64,000 bases of DNA, taken from positions 124,001 to 188,000 of the IMG/VR virus record IMGVR_UViG_3300009509_000001. The stretch is one strand, 5' to 3'. This document shows positions 44,272-52,876 of this stretch, piece after piece. Numbering within the stretch: position 1 is the stretch's first letter; each line of letters starts with the position of its first letter. The notes beneath the pieces were generated by a model. The model was not told where the DNA came from. It saw only the letters and a program-made list of their open reading frames with translations, and made no database searches. The DNA comes from a virus. A program made the translations under genes and the position numbers.

Positions 44272-45267
44272 CTAGGTTGGTCCGGCGTTCTCGCCAAAGG
44301 CGCCTGCCGGGAGTGTCCAGTTTCTCACTATGATCGGCGCCGTGTACTCGGTCGAAAGCGCCTGCAGGATAAGGAGCGGGTCCATGTCCTGGTAGGGCTT
44401 TGCCTTCTGCACGCGCTCGATTAGACTTTTCGTCCGATGGATGGTCTTGCCGAAGTCGGCCTCCAGCTGCGCCAGCATGTCGAACCGGTCCGGGTCGATC
44501 TTCTTCACGGATGCCCACTGGGAGTCCGATCCGAAAATGCACGTCATACAGCTTAACCTGCCCCACCCGAGCCTATAGCAAGGGTGAACGAGGACACTGT
44601 AACGCTCGATAATCTCCCAGACGTCCGCTTCCTTCCAGGCGTGTACCGGCCGCCAGGCGTCGACGTGGCGCTTGACTTTCGGACCCCAGGTGTGGCAGCG
44701 GTGCTCCTCGAACTCCTTGTAGTTGGCGCGGGCCGACGACTCTTCGGCGCGTTCGCCGGTGAGTACCAGTACCCGCTTTCCGATGAACCGCGGACTGTTG
44801 TTGATTGCGCCGCTGCCGACGTCGATCTTCAGCTGCCCGCTGCACCAGCGCTGTATCAGGTTGGCGGTCACCTGCGGATACATGAGCCTCGTCGAGATCT
44901 TTCCGTTCTTTCCGCCGACCTGGCTGAAAGTGCCGTCCGGATTCTCGAATATAATCGGGTTGGATCGGGCGTTCTTCTTCATCATCTCCGCTCTGAACCC
45001 ACCGACCCTCCAGCTGAAGTAGATCGGTATGTTGAAAGCGGCGGCGAATGCCTTGCAGAAGGCGGGCGTCGCCGGCCAGTCCATGAAGGTTCCTCCTTCA
45101 CGGCCGTCGACCTCGTGATGCCAGAGCTCGAGCTTGTGGGCAAACCCGAGGTAGATGAGGTAGAGGACCATGGCGATCGAATCCTTCCCGCCGCTGAACA
45201 TGATGATGATATGGTCGTAGGACTCAAGGTCCTTTTTCGACATGTTCGATGTTGTGTTCAGTATCAT
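44272..45267 (-). CDS. PAPS reductase-like PP-loop protein
   Basis: A 331-residue protein of the adenine-nucleotide alpha-hydrolase fold. The PP-loop is FSGGKDS (residues 24-30), followed by a long alpha/beta domain with VLTGERAEESSARA and CMTCIFG. This is the pattern of phosphoadenosine-phosphosulfate reductase/DndC-like enzymes widespread in phages. It may act in sulfur transfer to nucleic acid or in sulfur metabolism; the sequence alone does not decide. Confidence 0.78.
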   Translation of the reverse strand: MILNTTSNMSKKDLESYDHIIIMFSGGKDSIAMVLYLIYLGFAHKLELWHHEVDGREGGTFMDWPATPAFCKAFAAAFNIPIYFSWRVGGFRAEMMKKNARSNPIIFENPDGTFSQVGGKNGKISTRLMYPQVTANLIQRWCSGQLKIDVGSGAINNSPRFIGKRVLVLTGERAEESSARANYKEFEEHRCHTWGPKVKRHVDAWRPVHAWKEADVWEIIERYSVLVHPCYRLGWGRLSCMTCIFGSDSQWASVKKIDPDRFDMLAQLEADFGKTIHRTKSLIERVQKAKPYQDMDPLLILQALSTEYTAPIIVRNWTLPAGAFGENAGPT

Positions 45268-45466
45268 AGACGGTTGCGTATTCCTTTGAGTTAAGGGCGA
45301 GTGTCGTCGCCTGGGCCTTGGTCAATATGACGTAACCCTGCGGCGATGAATCCCGCGTACCGACGCGTCGGCGGACGACCACGCAATGGGCGTCGAACGC
45401 CCGGTACATGGTCTCCGCCTTGCGGCAGGCTTTCGTGCGTTCGTCGTTCGGATAGACCAAGTCCAT
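45224..45466 (-). CDS. Small hypothetical protein
   Basis: An 80-residue protein starting MDLVYPNDER, overlapping the PP-loop gene by 44 bases. The ATG at 45466 shares a base with the neighbouring stop. A larger frame over the same DNA is a shadow. Function unknown. Confidence 0.55.
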   Translation of the reverse strand: MDLVYPNDERTKACRKAETMYRAFDAHCVVVRRRVGTRDSSPQGYVILTKAQATTLALNSKEYATVYDTEHNIEHVEKGP

Positions 45467-45795
45467 CACATGTTCTCCATGTTCGGGATCACTACCGTGT
45501 CGTAGTAACACTTGAACATCTTGGCGGCCGTGACGGCATCTTCGCGGGAGCTGAATGCAAACCGCTGGATGTCGCCGTTCGGCACGTAGGAGCTCGGGCA
45601 GATCTCGGCGTACCACTTCTGCTCCGGCCACGTGACGATCAACCGGAGACTGTCCGTCGACTTGGCGGGAACCAGCGTAAGCTCGCCGTCTGATTCCATC
45701 CAGGCGTCGTCGGCCGTATGCGGCCATTCCAGTTGAAGGTCGGCCAGCACGCTTTTCAGCATGATGTTTACCCATGCCTGCTTACGACTGTCCAT
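45466..45795 (-). CDS. Hypothetical protein
   Basis: A 109-residue protein with mixed beta/alpha character (LRLIVTWPEQKWYAEI). No family recognised. Overlaps neighbours on both sides. Confidence 0.58.
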   Translation of the reverse strand: MDSRKQAWVNIMLKSVLADLQLEWPHTADDAWMESDGELTLVPAKSTDSLRLIVTWPEQKWYAEICPSSYVPNGDIQRFAFSSREDAVTAAKMFKCYYDTVVIPNMENM

Positions 45796-46051
45796 CGGAC
45801 CCTCCTTTGTGCCGAGAAAGGGCGGCCCGGCGTTTGAAGACGGGCTCGGTCATGCGGTACGGCGTGTCGTGATACGCGCAGCCGTCGAGGACGAGATACG
45901 CATAGGGGTGCCGGTATTTGTTCCCGGCCTTGCCGTGCGTGCGGATCTCGACGAGCTCGCACCGCTCGATGATCAGGCTGCCTTCGGACGTCATCGAGGC
46001 GATGTATACGATGTCGCCGACCTGGACGTCGTTGTTCTGACTGTCAATCAT
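45782..46051 (-). CDS. Small hypothetical protein with SH3-like start
   Basis: An 89-residue protein. VQVGDIVYIASMTSEGSLIIERCELVEI has the spacing of a small KOW/SH3-like beta barrel. Other than that no family is recognised. Confidence 0.55.
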   Translation of the reverse strand: MIDSQNNDVQVGDIVYIASMTSEGSLIIERCELVEIRTHGKAGNKYRHPYAYLVLDGCAYHDTPYRMTEPVFKRRAALSRHKGGSDGQS

Positions 46052-46587
46052 TGGTTGTTCTCCTTCTGTATTCTTTCAGCTTGACGCATGCTTTCGATCA
46101 CGTCCTGCTCTACCTGCGTACGCAGCCTGCTTCTGTGCTCATCCGAGTGCTGGTGCGATACTTTCGATGCCGCCGACGGTCCGGGCGCCAGCATACTCGT
46201 GTCGTTACCGTGCATCCGCCTGAGGCTGTGGGTTATGTCGTGGCATTCCGCGCAAAACAACAGTATGTTGTCCAGCTCGGTCGAACCCCCTTGTGCAACG
46301 GGGATGATATGGTGCGCCTTAACCCACACGCGCTCCTTTCCGAACCGGCCACGAAGGCAGCACTGACAATAGTATCCGCCTATTTTCTCGGCTTTCCGCT
46401 TTACCAGTCCAGCCGTATTGTAGGATCGGCCGGTGCGTATCTTGGCTACACAGCATATGTAAGCTCCACATCGTGCACAGTTGGCTATAAGCTGACCGTT
46501 GACCATGACCGTTGTATGTTCGGTTGTCCGGCAACTTCTGCAGGGACCTATCGAAGAAAGGTCATACCCATCTGTGCTTTCACTCAT
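46048..46587 (-). CDS. HNH endonuclease
   Basis: A 179-residue protein. The first 50 residues carry CRSC and CARC zinc-ribbon pairs. Residues 74-120 form an HNH nuclease: two more cysteines (CQCC), AHHIIPVAQGG (His92, His93), LDN and CAECHD. The C-terminal tail is charged. It could be a homing-type nuclease or act in packaging; there is no adjacent small terminase here. The start follows CTGGAGAACCTGCA. Confidence 0.82.
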   Translation of the reverse strand: MSESTDGYDLSSIGPCRSCRTTEHTTVMVNGQLIANCARCGAYICCVAKIRTGRSYNTAGLVKRKAEKIGGYYCQCCLRGRFGKERVWVKAHHIIPVAQGGSTELDNILLFCAECHDITHSLRRMHGNDTSMLAPGPSAASKVSHQHSDEHRSRLRTQVEQDVIESMRQAERIQKENNQ

Positions 46588-46955
46588 TGCAGGTTCTCCA
46601 GTTTGGCCTTTACCTTGGCCCAGTGGGCGTCGGTCTTCGGGTTCCAGGGGCCGTTCGGACCCCCGTTGTGCAGGCGGCACGCCACCTCGATGGTGAGGGG
46701 CCTGCCGGTCTTGCGGGTGTAGCGCGCGCCGTAGTGCTTCACGTAGACGACCACCGCCCACCGACTGAGCGCTTCGCTGCGATGCACCTGCTCCAACGTG
46801 TAGGCGGTGCCGGCGATCGTGTTTACGTCCGTCAGGTAGTCCTCGCGGATCTGACAGACGCCGTAGGTTTGCTCCCACAGGTTCTTGTCGCCGATCGCGG
46901 GTTTACCACCGGACTCATGCGCTATGAGCGCGGCAAGAAACAATATCCAGTTCAT
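46584..46955 (-). CDS. Lysozyme-like transglycosylase-type protein
   Basis: A 123-residue protein matching small SLT/lysozyme-like phage proteins: HESGG (catalytic-type Glu14), AIGD, YGVCQIR, then DVNTIAGTAYTLEQV and a final HNGGPNGPW block. There is a hydrophobic N-terminus but no clear signal peptide. It likely cleaves peptidoglycan in lysis or entry. Confidence 0.75.
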   Translation of the reverse strand: MNWILFLAALIAHESGGKPAIGDKNLWEQTYGVCQIREDYLTDVNTIAGTAYTLEQVHRSEALSRWAVVVYVKHYGARYTRKTGRPLTIEVACRLHNGGPNGPWNPKTDAHWAKVKAKLENLQ

Positions 46956-47140
46956 ACTTTCAGTACTCCGTTCGATTTGCGCTGCTGCTCCGGCCAGTAA
47001 CGGCCGCCCAGATCAACCTTTATACACACACGTTTGGACGTGAATCGCGTTACTTCGCCGAATAGCAGTTCACAGCCTTCCGGCCAGGTCATGACGATCC
47101 TGTCTCCGACCTTTAACTCATTTCCAGCTAGATCCTTCAT
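46952..47140 (-). CDS. Small hypothetical protein
   Basis: A 62-residue protein with an SH3/KOW-like pattern (LKVGDRIVMTWPEGCELLFGEV). AGGAGAG precedes the start. Function unknown. Confidence 0.55.
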   Translation of the reverse strand: MKDLAGNELKVGDRIVMTWPEGCELLFGEVTRFTSKRVCIKVDLGGRYWPEQQRKSNGVLKV

Positions 47141-47165
47141 AATACTCTCCTTAGTTTTATGGTGT

Positions 47166-47369
47166 TTATAGCTTGACCACCTTTCTTTTGGCTTCTTCCG
47201 TTACGCGCCGCATCAGATCGACCGTGTCGGCCTTCCGCTTCTCGATGAAGCAGGAGCTGTGCGACGTGAACAGGTTGGTGTAGAACGACGGCAGCTGACC
47301 GAAACGCTGCGAGCGCTCGGTCGCCGACGGGCTCAGGACCACGGGTTTTCCACAGATTGAGCAGTTCAT
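47166..47369 (-). CDS. Small zinc-finger protein
   Basis: A 67-residue protein. CSICGKP at the N-terminus and a later H..C (HSSC) fit a single zinc finger; the C-terminus is basic and helical. Function unknown. Confidence 0.58.
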   Translation of the reverse strand: MNCSICGKPVVLSPSATERSQRFGQLPSFYTNLFTSHSSCFIEKRKADTVDLMRRVTEEAKRKVVKL

Positions 47370-47740
47370 GGCAATTCCAGATCCTCCAGTGGGATGTCAA
47401 ACGCCTTGGCGATCGTCTTGATCTGACCAATGGCTGCGTCGACGGCGTCGTCCGGGTCCTCGGGGAACCAGTCGGGATCAGCGAGCAGTTGCGCATCGGT
47501 CTTCAACGCACGAAGCGCGTTCGCCACGGCCTCCTTGTCGGGCCGGTCGCCCCGGATGGCGGCTTGCAGAACCTCTTCGACCATCGGGTTTTCGACCAGG
47601 TCCATCTGGACCTCGCCGGCGTCGTTGTAACGTTTGAGCTCGCCGGCCGCGTTGTTGATTGCGTCCGACAGGTCGGACATGCAGCCGGTCAGCTTGGCGG
47701 CGAACCGTTTTCCTTCGATACTGTCCCAGAAATTAGCCAT
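47366..47740 (-). CDS. Hypothetical acidic protein
   Basis: A 124-residue acidic helical protein. Start and stop overlap its neighbours. No family recognised. Confidence 0.58.
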   Translation of the reverse strand: MANFWDSIEGKRFAAKLTGCMSDLSDAINNAAGELKRYNDAGEVQMDLVENPMVEEVLQAAIRGDRPDKEAVANALRALKTDAQLLADPDWFPEDPDDAVDAAIGQIKTIAKAFDIPLEDLELP

Positions 47741-48086
47741 CGGTCGGTTCCTCCTCGTTCCACATGATGTCCGTGGGCTCGTCGAACGTCGCCCGGCCGG
47801 TGTTGCCGCAGTCGTTGCATTCGACCACGATCTCCGGGTGCTCGATGGCGTCGTTCGTCAATTCGGGGCAGCAGCGGGTGTTGTCGCTGCCGCAGGCGGG
47901 GCATTTTCCTCTCATGAGTTTTTCCTTTATGGATCTGACCAGCGTCGCAATGTCCTTGAGATCGCCGGTGGTTATATGGATTCGGCCGTCGAGAAACGGC
48001 GGGTTGTGCCAGACTTTGGTTCGCTCCCAGCGCTCGGCCAGGTGTTCGAGCCGGTTGGCGGCCTGCAGGATTTCAAGGTTAGTCAT
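47733..48086 (-). CDS. Hypothetical protein with zinc ribbon
   Basis: A 117-residue protein: a helical N-terminal half, then CPACGSDNTRCC and CNDCGNTG forming a zinc ribbon, then an acidic tail. The overall plan (helix plus Lar-like ribbon) recalls the small restriction-alleviation ribbons of phages, without proof. Confidence 0.6.
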   Translation of the reverse strand: MTNLEILQAANRLEHLAERWERTKVWHNPPFLDGRIHITTGDLKDIATLVRSIKEKLMRGKCPACGSDNTRCCPELTNDAIEHPEIVVECNDCGNTGRATFDEPTDIMWNEEEPTDG

Positions 48087-48259
48087 CGGTTCTTTCGCCG
48101 CGACTGTTTCGCACGCTTGCGTTCGGCCTTCTTGGCCGGGTTTGCTTTGTGCTTGACCTTCACGCGGACTCGGCGTCCGCCTGCGCCCGGCCGGCAGTAG
48201 CCTTCGCCCATCCGGCCAAACATCATGGCCATGGCCAGTGCCATCTGTCCTTTATTCAT
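48083..48259 (-). CDS. Very basic small protein
   Basis: A 58-residue protein starting MNKGQMALAMAMMFGRM. The C-terminal 40 residues are almost one-third Arg/Lys. AAGGAG lies eight bases before the ATG, and both ends overlap neighbours (ATGAATAA, CGATGA), which supports it despite its size. The charge suggests nucleic-acid binding. Confidence 0.62.
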   Translation of the reverse strand: MNKGQMALAMAMMFGRMGEGYCRPGAGGRRVRVKVKHKANPAKKAERKRAKQSRRKNR

Positions 48260-49055
48260 CGATGAACTCCTTCAACCATGCGGGGTTTGCTTCACCGAAC
48301 ACGAATTCGACCGACCCGACATAGGTCTTGCCGTCCTCGCATTCGAACACGACGTCGCCCATGATTTCCTCGGCACTCGCCTTGTCCAGCCGTCGGCCGG
48401 CGACGGTGAGCAGCTGCTCGGTGGTTTCGCACAGATCCTCCAGGGACTCGCCGTTTCCGTCGCGGAGCCACTTGACGATCTTCATGTGCTTCGGCTTGTC
48501 GAACAATGCCGCCAGCACGATCGCGGTCTTGAGGTTGCATGCTTTGATCCCCGTAGGGCTAAGCACATAGTCGCGGAACGTGATCCCGCGCTCCTCAAGC
48601 GTCTGCAGCAGCACGTTGCGGTGCAGCGGACCGGCGTCCTCGAACGGATGCTCGTCCGGGCGGCCGAAGTGCGCAAGCGCCTCGGCCCAGCCCTGTTGGT
48701 ACGCCTTGTTCAGACCGTCGATGAGACTGCTCATGAACTTCGGCTGTGCATGCAGCGTCTCGGTCGGCGGGAACGGTTCCTGACGGAAAATGATCCCGCC
48801 GTCCCTGCCGAAGAACGGCGTTTCGACGGTGATTCCATGTTTCTTCCAGTTCTCTTCGGTCTCGCCTTCCTGATGCAGGTGCGCCAGGACGCCGAGGAAC
48901 TGACCCTCGTCGGCCAGGACTTCTTCGTCCTCGCCATGTGCTGCGATCTTGCCGTCCAGGAACTTCACGGCCTTGCTGTTTGCGCCGAACACGGCCACCG
49001 CGTTTTTCCGGTAGTTGCCCAGAGTGGCGTCGACGCCTGTACTCAGTTTATTCAT
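48252..49055 (-). CDS. Hypothetical protein
   Basis: A 267-residue soluble protein with an acidic first third. The start follows CTGGAGAACCCTGAAG. No family or motif recognised. Confidence 0.62.
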   Translation of the reverse strand: MNKLSTGVDATLGNYRKNAVAVFGANSKAVKFLDGKIAAHGEDEEVLADEGQFLGVLAHLHQEGETEENWKKHGITVETPFFGRDGGIIFRQEPFPPTETLHAQPKFMSSLIDGLNKAYQQGWAEALAHFGRPDEHPFEDAGPLHRNVLLQTLEERGITFRDYVLSPTGIKACNLKTAIVLAALFDKPKHMKIVKWLRDGNGESLEDLCETTEQLLTVAGRRLDKASAEEIMGDVVFECEDGKTYVGSVEFVFGEANPAWLKEFIDE

Positions 49056-49266
49056 CTTCAGGGTTCTCCAGTTGTTGTTGTTGTTTTTCGTCCATCCGCA
49101 CTTCGAGTCGCAGGACTTCGATGAGCGGGTTCATGCTGAACGGGCACAGGATCACGGCCTGGGCCATTCCAGCGATAGTGTGTTCGGGTATGATCGGCCC
49201 CACACCCATAAGCGCGTCGGGCCGTTTGTACTCGAATCCGCAGAATACGCAGGCATGCTCAGGCAT
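49048..49266 (-). CDS. Small hypothetical protein with CxxC
   Basis: A 72-residue protein starting MPEHACVFCGFEY. The single CxxC near the N-terminus and a later Cys could bind a metal. The LEN near the C-terminus encodes the CTGGAGAAC site of the downstream gene. Confidence 0.56.
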   Translation of the reverse strand: MPEHACVFCGFEYKRPDALMGVGPIIPEHTIAGMAQAVILCPFSMNPLIEVLRLEVRMDEKQQQQLENPEDE

Positions 49267-49268
49267 AC

Positions 49269-49604
49269 TTACCTCTTGTGGTTGCGGCGATCCCGCTTGG
49301 AGCGGAACTGCTCGCGGTTTTCCAGCTTCTTCAGCTTCTTCTGCAGCCTCGGGTCGTAGGGATCGTCTGCGACGGCGGGGGCTTCCAGCCGCATCACCAG
49401 CTCCTCCTGACGAATCGGCTGAGTCTCCATGTCGAATATGAACAGATCGGCCTCGATGTCCTGCATATCCTCGACCGTGGCGTTCGGAAACGCATCGATG
49501 ATCAGGTCCTCGATGTGGTCGAGCATAAGCAGCTGGCGTACCTGCTCCCGGTGTTCCGGCATCGACAGGTTTGAACATGCACTACCGATTAACACTACTT
49601 TCAT
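49269..49604 (-). CDS. Hypothetical protein
   Basis: A 111-residue protein. MKVVLIGSACSN resembles a nucleotide-binding strand-loop start (P-loop-like but without the Lys). The C-terminus is basic. Function unknown. Confidence 0.57.
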   Translation of the reverse strand: MKVVLIGSACSNLSMPEHREQVRQLLMLDHIEDLIIDAFPNATVEDMQDIEADLFIFDMETQPIRQEELVMRLEAPAVADDPYDPRLQKKLKKLENREQFRSKRDRRNHKR

Positions 49605-50161
49605 GGCTGATACCTCATGAATACTTCGTTCTTCGGGAGCGGGCAATCCTTCATCCAGACGTAGCCCCAGCGGATGTCCCACCGAAGCAGGTCCGACGAG
49701 ACCTTTTCCGGGAAGTCACCGGGCGTCACGTTCTCGAACACGTTCAGGCGCAGGCTGTGCCGGTCTGGATCGAACACGCCGGTGTTCACCATGTCGCAGA
49801 AGGCCAGCGCGTCGTCCGGCTCGTGAAGCGTGTAGGTGAAGCCGTCGACGACCTTCGCGACGTTCTCCCAGTTGACGATCAGGTTGTACTGATAGCCGTG
49901 CTGCGAAAGCAGCGGGCCGGCCGTGTACACGATGATCTTGATACCGGGATCGTGATCCTGGACCTGGTAAGCCACGTCGAGGACGTGCCGGGGTTTGAGC
50001 ATCGGCTCGCCGCCGGTGATCAGCACCATCTCGGTGCCCTCGGGCAGGTACTGCATGTGGCTGATCGGCGGCACGTCGTCGAGATTGAAATGCGCCTGCT
50101 TCATGCAGCAGCCCTGACAGTTGCGAAGGCATTCATCGGTTATGTGCAGTCTAACGTTCAT
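49601..50161 (-). CDS. Radical SAM protein
   Basis: A 186-residue protein. CLRNCQGC (Cys11, Cys15, Cys18) is the CX3CX2C iron-sulfur motif near the N-terminus, and MVLITGGEP (about residues 45-53) is the typical SAM-binding GGE motif. At this length it resembles QueE- or activase-type enzymes. No queuosine partner gene is recognised in the window, so the substrate is open. The start follows CTGGAGAACAAA. Confidence 0.78.
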   Translation of the reverse strand: MNVRLHITDECLRNCQGCCMKQAHFNLDDVPPISHMQYLPEGTEMVLITGGEPMLKPRHVLDVAYQVQDHDPGIKIIVYTAGPLLSQHGYQYNLIVNWENVAKVVDGFTYTLHEPDDALAFCDMVNTGVFDPDRHSLRLNVFENVTPGDFPEKVSSDLLRWDIRWGYVWMKDCPLPKNEVFMRYQP

Positions 50162-50469
50162 TTTGTTCTCCAGTTGAAATCTTCGGGAACGAACACGTAT
50201 TCGATGCTCGCGTTCACGAAGTAATAAACGGTCTGACCATTGAGCTTGGACCGGTGGTACGATACGTGCCAGTCGCCCGCCATGGTCAGGCCGTTCCAGT
50301 TGTGGCTCGCGTATCCGAGTTTGCCCTCCAAAAGCTGGAGCTCGTCGTGATACACGTGTTTCATGAAGGTCCGCCGAGTGATCTCGATCGAGTCTTCGAT
50401 CATGTCGTGGAGGGCCTGGACGGGTCCGGGCCACCCCACGCATGTATGAAAGAACTTGTGTCTATTCAT
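50158..50469 (-). CDS. Hypothetical protein
   Basis: A 103-residue protein rich in His, Trp and Tyr. No known motif. The ATG at 50469 overlaps the upstream stop. Confidence 0.57.
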   Translation of the reverse strand: MNRHKFFHTCVGWPGPVQALHDMIEDSIEITRRTFMKHVYHDELQLLEGKLGYASHNWNGLTMAGDWHVSYHRSKLNGQTVYYFVNASIEYVFVPEDFNWRTK

Positions 50470-51256
50470 GGTACTCGAAGTCCTCGTACTGCTCGGCATC
50501 CATGTCGTAGTTGATGAGCGTGGCACCGACGTGCTTGGCATAGGCATACTGTTTCCAGAAGCCCGGTGAGAACTCGTAGTTCTGGTTCTCGCATTCCTCC
50601 ATGACCTCGAGCAGCACATGCCCCGTGTAGACGATGTACCCGTAATGGGTCTCGTAAACGCGGAACGGCAGCGGCCGTCGGTTCGGGTTCATGCGCTCGG
50701 CACGCAGGTCCATATCCATATTGTACAGCATCCGACGGTCGCGCTCGGTCAGATGGCCGGTGCTGATGTCCAGCATCTTCTCGGGCCGGCAGCGGGGGAT
50801 CGGCTCCACCTCGTCGGGGTTCAGGTGTATGCCGTATCCGCCCATCCAGCCCAGGGCGCTTTCGCTCATGTTGTCCCAGGGCAGTACCCAGTAACCACCG
50901 TCAGGCAGGTTGACGGCCGGGATGACCGGGGTGAACGCGGGGATTCGACAGACCTTGCCGTAGGGCGCGGCCTTGTACTCGATCTCCTCCTTGGTCCACA
51001 TGGGATTCAGCATGTCGGTGCCGATGATCGGCAGCATTGCCTGGACCTCAGCGAGATCCTCCTCGGCTTCCAGCTTGCTGACGTACATTGCGGTTTCGCA
51101 GTCGGACATGTCCTCGAACCATACGTCGATGGCGCAGCTCTCCGGGTTGTCCGGGTCGCTGTCGGGCGTGTCCTCGAGCAGTACCTGGCGGCTGACGATC
51201 GGCCGACCGGCTTCGCGCCGCCGGTGGATGATCTTCATCAGTTCTTGATTGTGCAT
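50462..51256 (-). CDS. Hypothetical protein
   Basis: A 264-residue acidic protein starting MHNQELMKII. The start at 51256 has CTGGAGAACCT directly upstream. It contains a beta-rich mid-region (YGYIVYTGHVLLEVM). No family recognised. Confidence 0.6.
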   Translation of the reverse strand: MHNQELMKIIHRRREAGRPIVSRQVLLEDTPDSDPDNPESCAIDVWFEDMSDCETAMYVSKLEAEEDLAEVQAMLPIIGTDMLNPMWTKEEIEYKAAPYGKVCRIPAFTPVIPAVNLPDGGYWVLPWDNMSESALGWMGGYGIHLNPDEVEPIPRCRPEKMLDISTGHLTERDRRMLYNMDMDLRAERMNPNRRPLPFRVYETHYGYIVYTGHVLLEVMEECENQNYEFSPGFWKQYAYAKHVGATLINYDMDAEQYEDFEYHE

Positions 51257-51738
51257 AGGTTCTCCAGTTGTTCGTCGAGCTGCATGAAGGACGGAAGCGA
51301 CTGATACCACTGCTCCAGCTGATCATAATGATCCTGGGTGATGAAGTCGCCGATGTCCTCGAGTACGAAGAACAGATAGTTGTGGCGGAAGTCCCGGTCG
51401 CGTCGTGGCCAGCGCCAGTCGAGGCGGTAGCCGGGGTTCCACGGGTTGTAGCGGCGGGTGGCCCATGGTTCATGGAACGATGCGGATCGCACGCGCTCCA
51501 TGACCAGGGCGTGAACCTTAGCCTGCATGGTCGGGTCCTGGATGACGATCTTCTCGCCGGCCCAGGGATCGGCGGCCATACTGGTCAGGTTTCGGAACGT
51601 CATGTGCCGCTGCAGCATGTACTCGCCAGTGGCCATACGGAAGGTCACCAACGGGTGGCCGTCGACCTCGCCGAGCAGATTGTACAGCGTGAACGAGACG
51701 ATGAACGGGTTGAAGGACTTGACCGTAAGGTGCATCAA
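51238..51738 (-). CDS. Hypothetical protein
   Basis: A 166-residue protein rich in Arg, Trp and Phe (RRYNPWNPGYRLDWRWPRRDRD). No family recognised. The LEN near its C-terminus carries the next gene's ribosome site. Confidence 0.6.
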   Translation of the reverse strand: MMHLTVKSFNPFIVSFTLYNLLGEVDGHPLVTFRMATGEYMLQRHMTFRNLTSMAADPWAGEKIVIQDPTMQAKVHALVMERVRSASFHEPWATRRYNPWNPGYRLDWRWPRRDRDFRHNYLFFVLEDIGDFITQDHYDQLEQWYQSLPSFMQLDEQLENLCTIKN

Positions 51739-52031
51739 GCGCCCCAGTTACACGTATACATGCCCATCGAGGACAGGTTTCCCCACTGCTGGACGTCGAT
51801 CGCCATGTGGAGGGCGACCAGGTTGCATACCGCCGGATCAAGCTCTTTCTCCTCTTCCTGGCAGTGCCGCCAGATCCTGACGACGTAGGCGCTCCAGAAC
51901 TCGTCGGCCCAGTTGGAATCCAGGACGTTGACCAGGTCTTCCAGGGTTTCGATCTCGGTTTCCTTCAGCAGGGATTCTCTCATTTCGGTCTTGGTGCACG
52001 ATTTGATCAATGCTTCTATCTGTTTGTTCAT
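51735..52031 (-). CDS. Hypothetical helical protein
   Basis: A 98-residue acidic helical protein starting MNKQIEALIK. The ATG at 52031 overlaps the upstream stop. Function unknown. Confidence 0.57.
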   Translation of the reverse strand: MNKQIEALIKSCTKTEMRESLLKETEIETLEDLVNVLDSNWADEFWSAYVVRIWRHCQEEEKELDPAVCNLVALHMAIDVQQWGNLSSMGMYTCNWGA

Positions 52032-52369
52032 ACGAAGTACCTCGCACGTTTGGAGTGATTGACGAGATCGCGGATCCGTTTCCAGTCCATGCCTAGAATC
52101 TCGTCGAATTTGGACAACTGGGCCTTGGACGGCCCGTAGTAGCCTGACGATTCCTTGCAGATTTCGTCGGTCAGGATGGCGTTCTCGTTCTCGTCGAAGA
52201 CGCCGATGAGGGCGATGCCGTTGCACTCGCTGCCGATCAGCCCCATGGCGTTGAACGCGCCGTAGAGCAGTACCGTTACGTTGCAGGGCGCTCCCTCGGG
52301 CTTGAAGGATGCGCCGCGGCTGATGCCGACGAACGGGTCCAGTCTGGGTAAGCTCATGACGTCACTCAT
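52028..52369 (-). CDS. Hypothetical protein
   Basis: A 113-residue protein with a compact alpha/beta look and a basic C-terminus (VNHSKRARYFV). No motif recognised. Confidence 0.57.
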   Translation of the reverse strand: MSDVMSLPRLDPFVGISRGASFKPEGAPCNVTVLLYGAFNAMGLIGSECNGIALIGVFDENENAILTDEICKESSGYYGPSKAQLSKFDEILGMDWKRIRDLVNHSKRARYFV

Positions 52370-52590
52370 CAGTCTATTTCCTTTATGGGTTTGAACCGCA
52401 CGTCGAGCGTGCAGTCGAGGGCCTGGCCGACCTTGCAGAGGTCGATGATGCTGACGCCCAGGTCGCCGTTCTCGATTTCAATGACGATCTTCAGCGGAAC
52501 ACCGCTTTCCTTGGCCAGCTCGATCGGCGTCATTTCCTTCTCGACGCGGAGGGCCGCCATGCGCAGGCCCAGAGGTTTGAGTTCATCCAT
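52369..52590 (-). CDS. XRE/Cro-C1-type helix-turn-helix protein
   Basis: A 73-residue protein built almost entirely of an XRE domain: LGLRMAALRVEKEMTPIELAKESGVPLKIV then the ENGDLGVSIIDLCKVGQAL helix pattern. It likely binds DNA as a dimer and regulates phage genes. CTGGAGAACAAGACA precedes the ATG. Confidence 0.78.
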   Translation of the reverse strand: MDELKPLGLRMAALRVEKEMTPIELAKESGVPLKIVIEIENGDLGVSIIDLCKVGQALDCTLDVRFKPIKEID

Positions 52591-52876
52591 TGTCTTGTTC
52601 TCCAGTCGGCGCCCACTCATAGTTGGCCATGAGATGGGCACCCAGTTTATGTTTCTTGACCTTGGAGCGCGGGAACACACGGGAAGCACACAGCCACAAT
52701 TCTTCGCCCTGCTTGAAGCCTTCGGCTTTGCCGGTGATGCGTACGTGCACTTTGGTGGTCCCGTTCTCCGTCTTGACGTCCAGCACCTTGCATGGCACCA
52801 GACCGCTAACCAACGTACTCCAGTACGCCTTTTCGCCGGGATGATGCTTGTCGAAGCTCACGAGTTGAACGTCCAT
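52583..52876 (-). CDS. Hypothetical protein
   Basis: A 97-residue protein with a beta-rich middle (TKVHVRITGKAEGFKQGEELWL) and basic KVKKHKLG segment, suggestive of a small beta-barrel. No family recognised. Confidence 0.57.
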   Translation of the reverse strand: MDVQLVSFDKHHPGEKAYWSTLVSGLVPCKVLDVKTENGTTKVHVRITGKAEGFKQGEELWLCASRVFPRSKVKKHKLGAHLMANYEWAPTGEQDNG

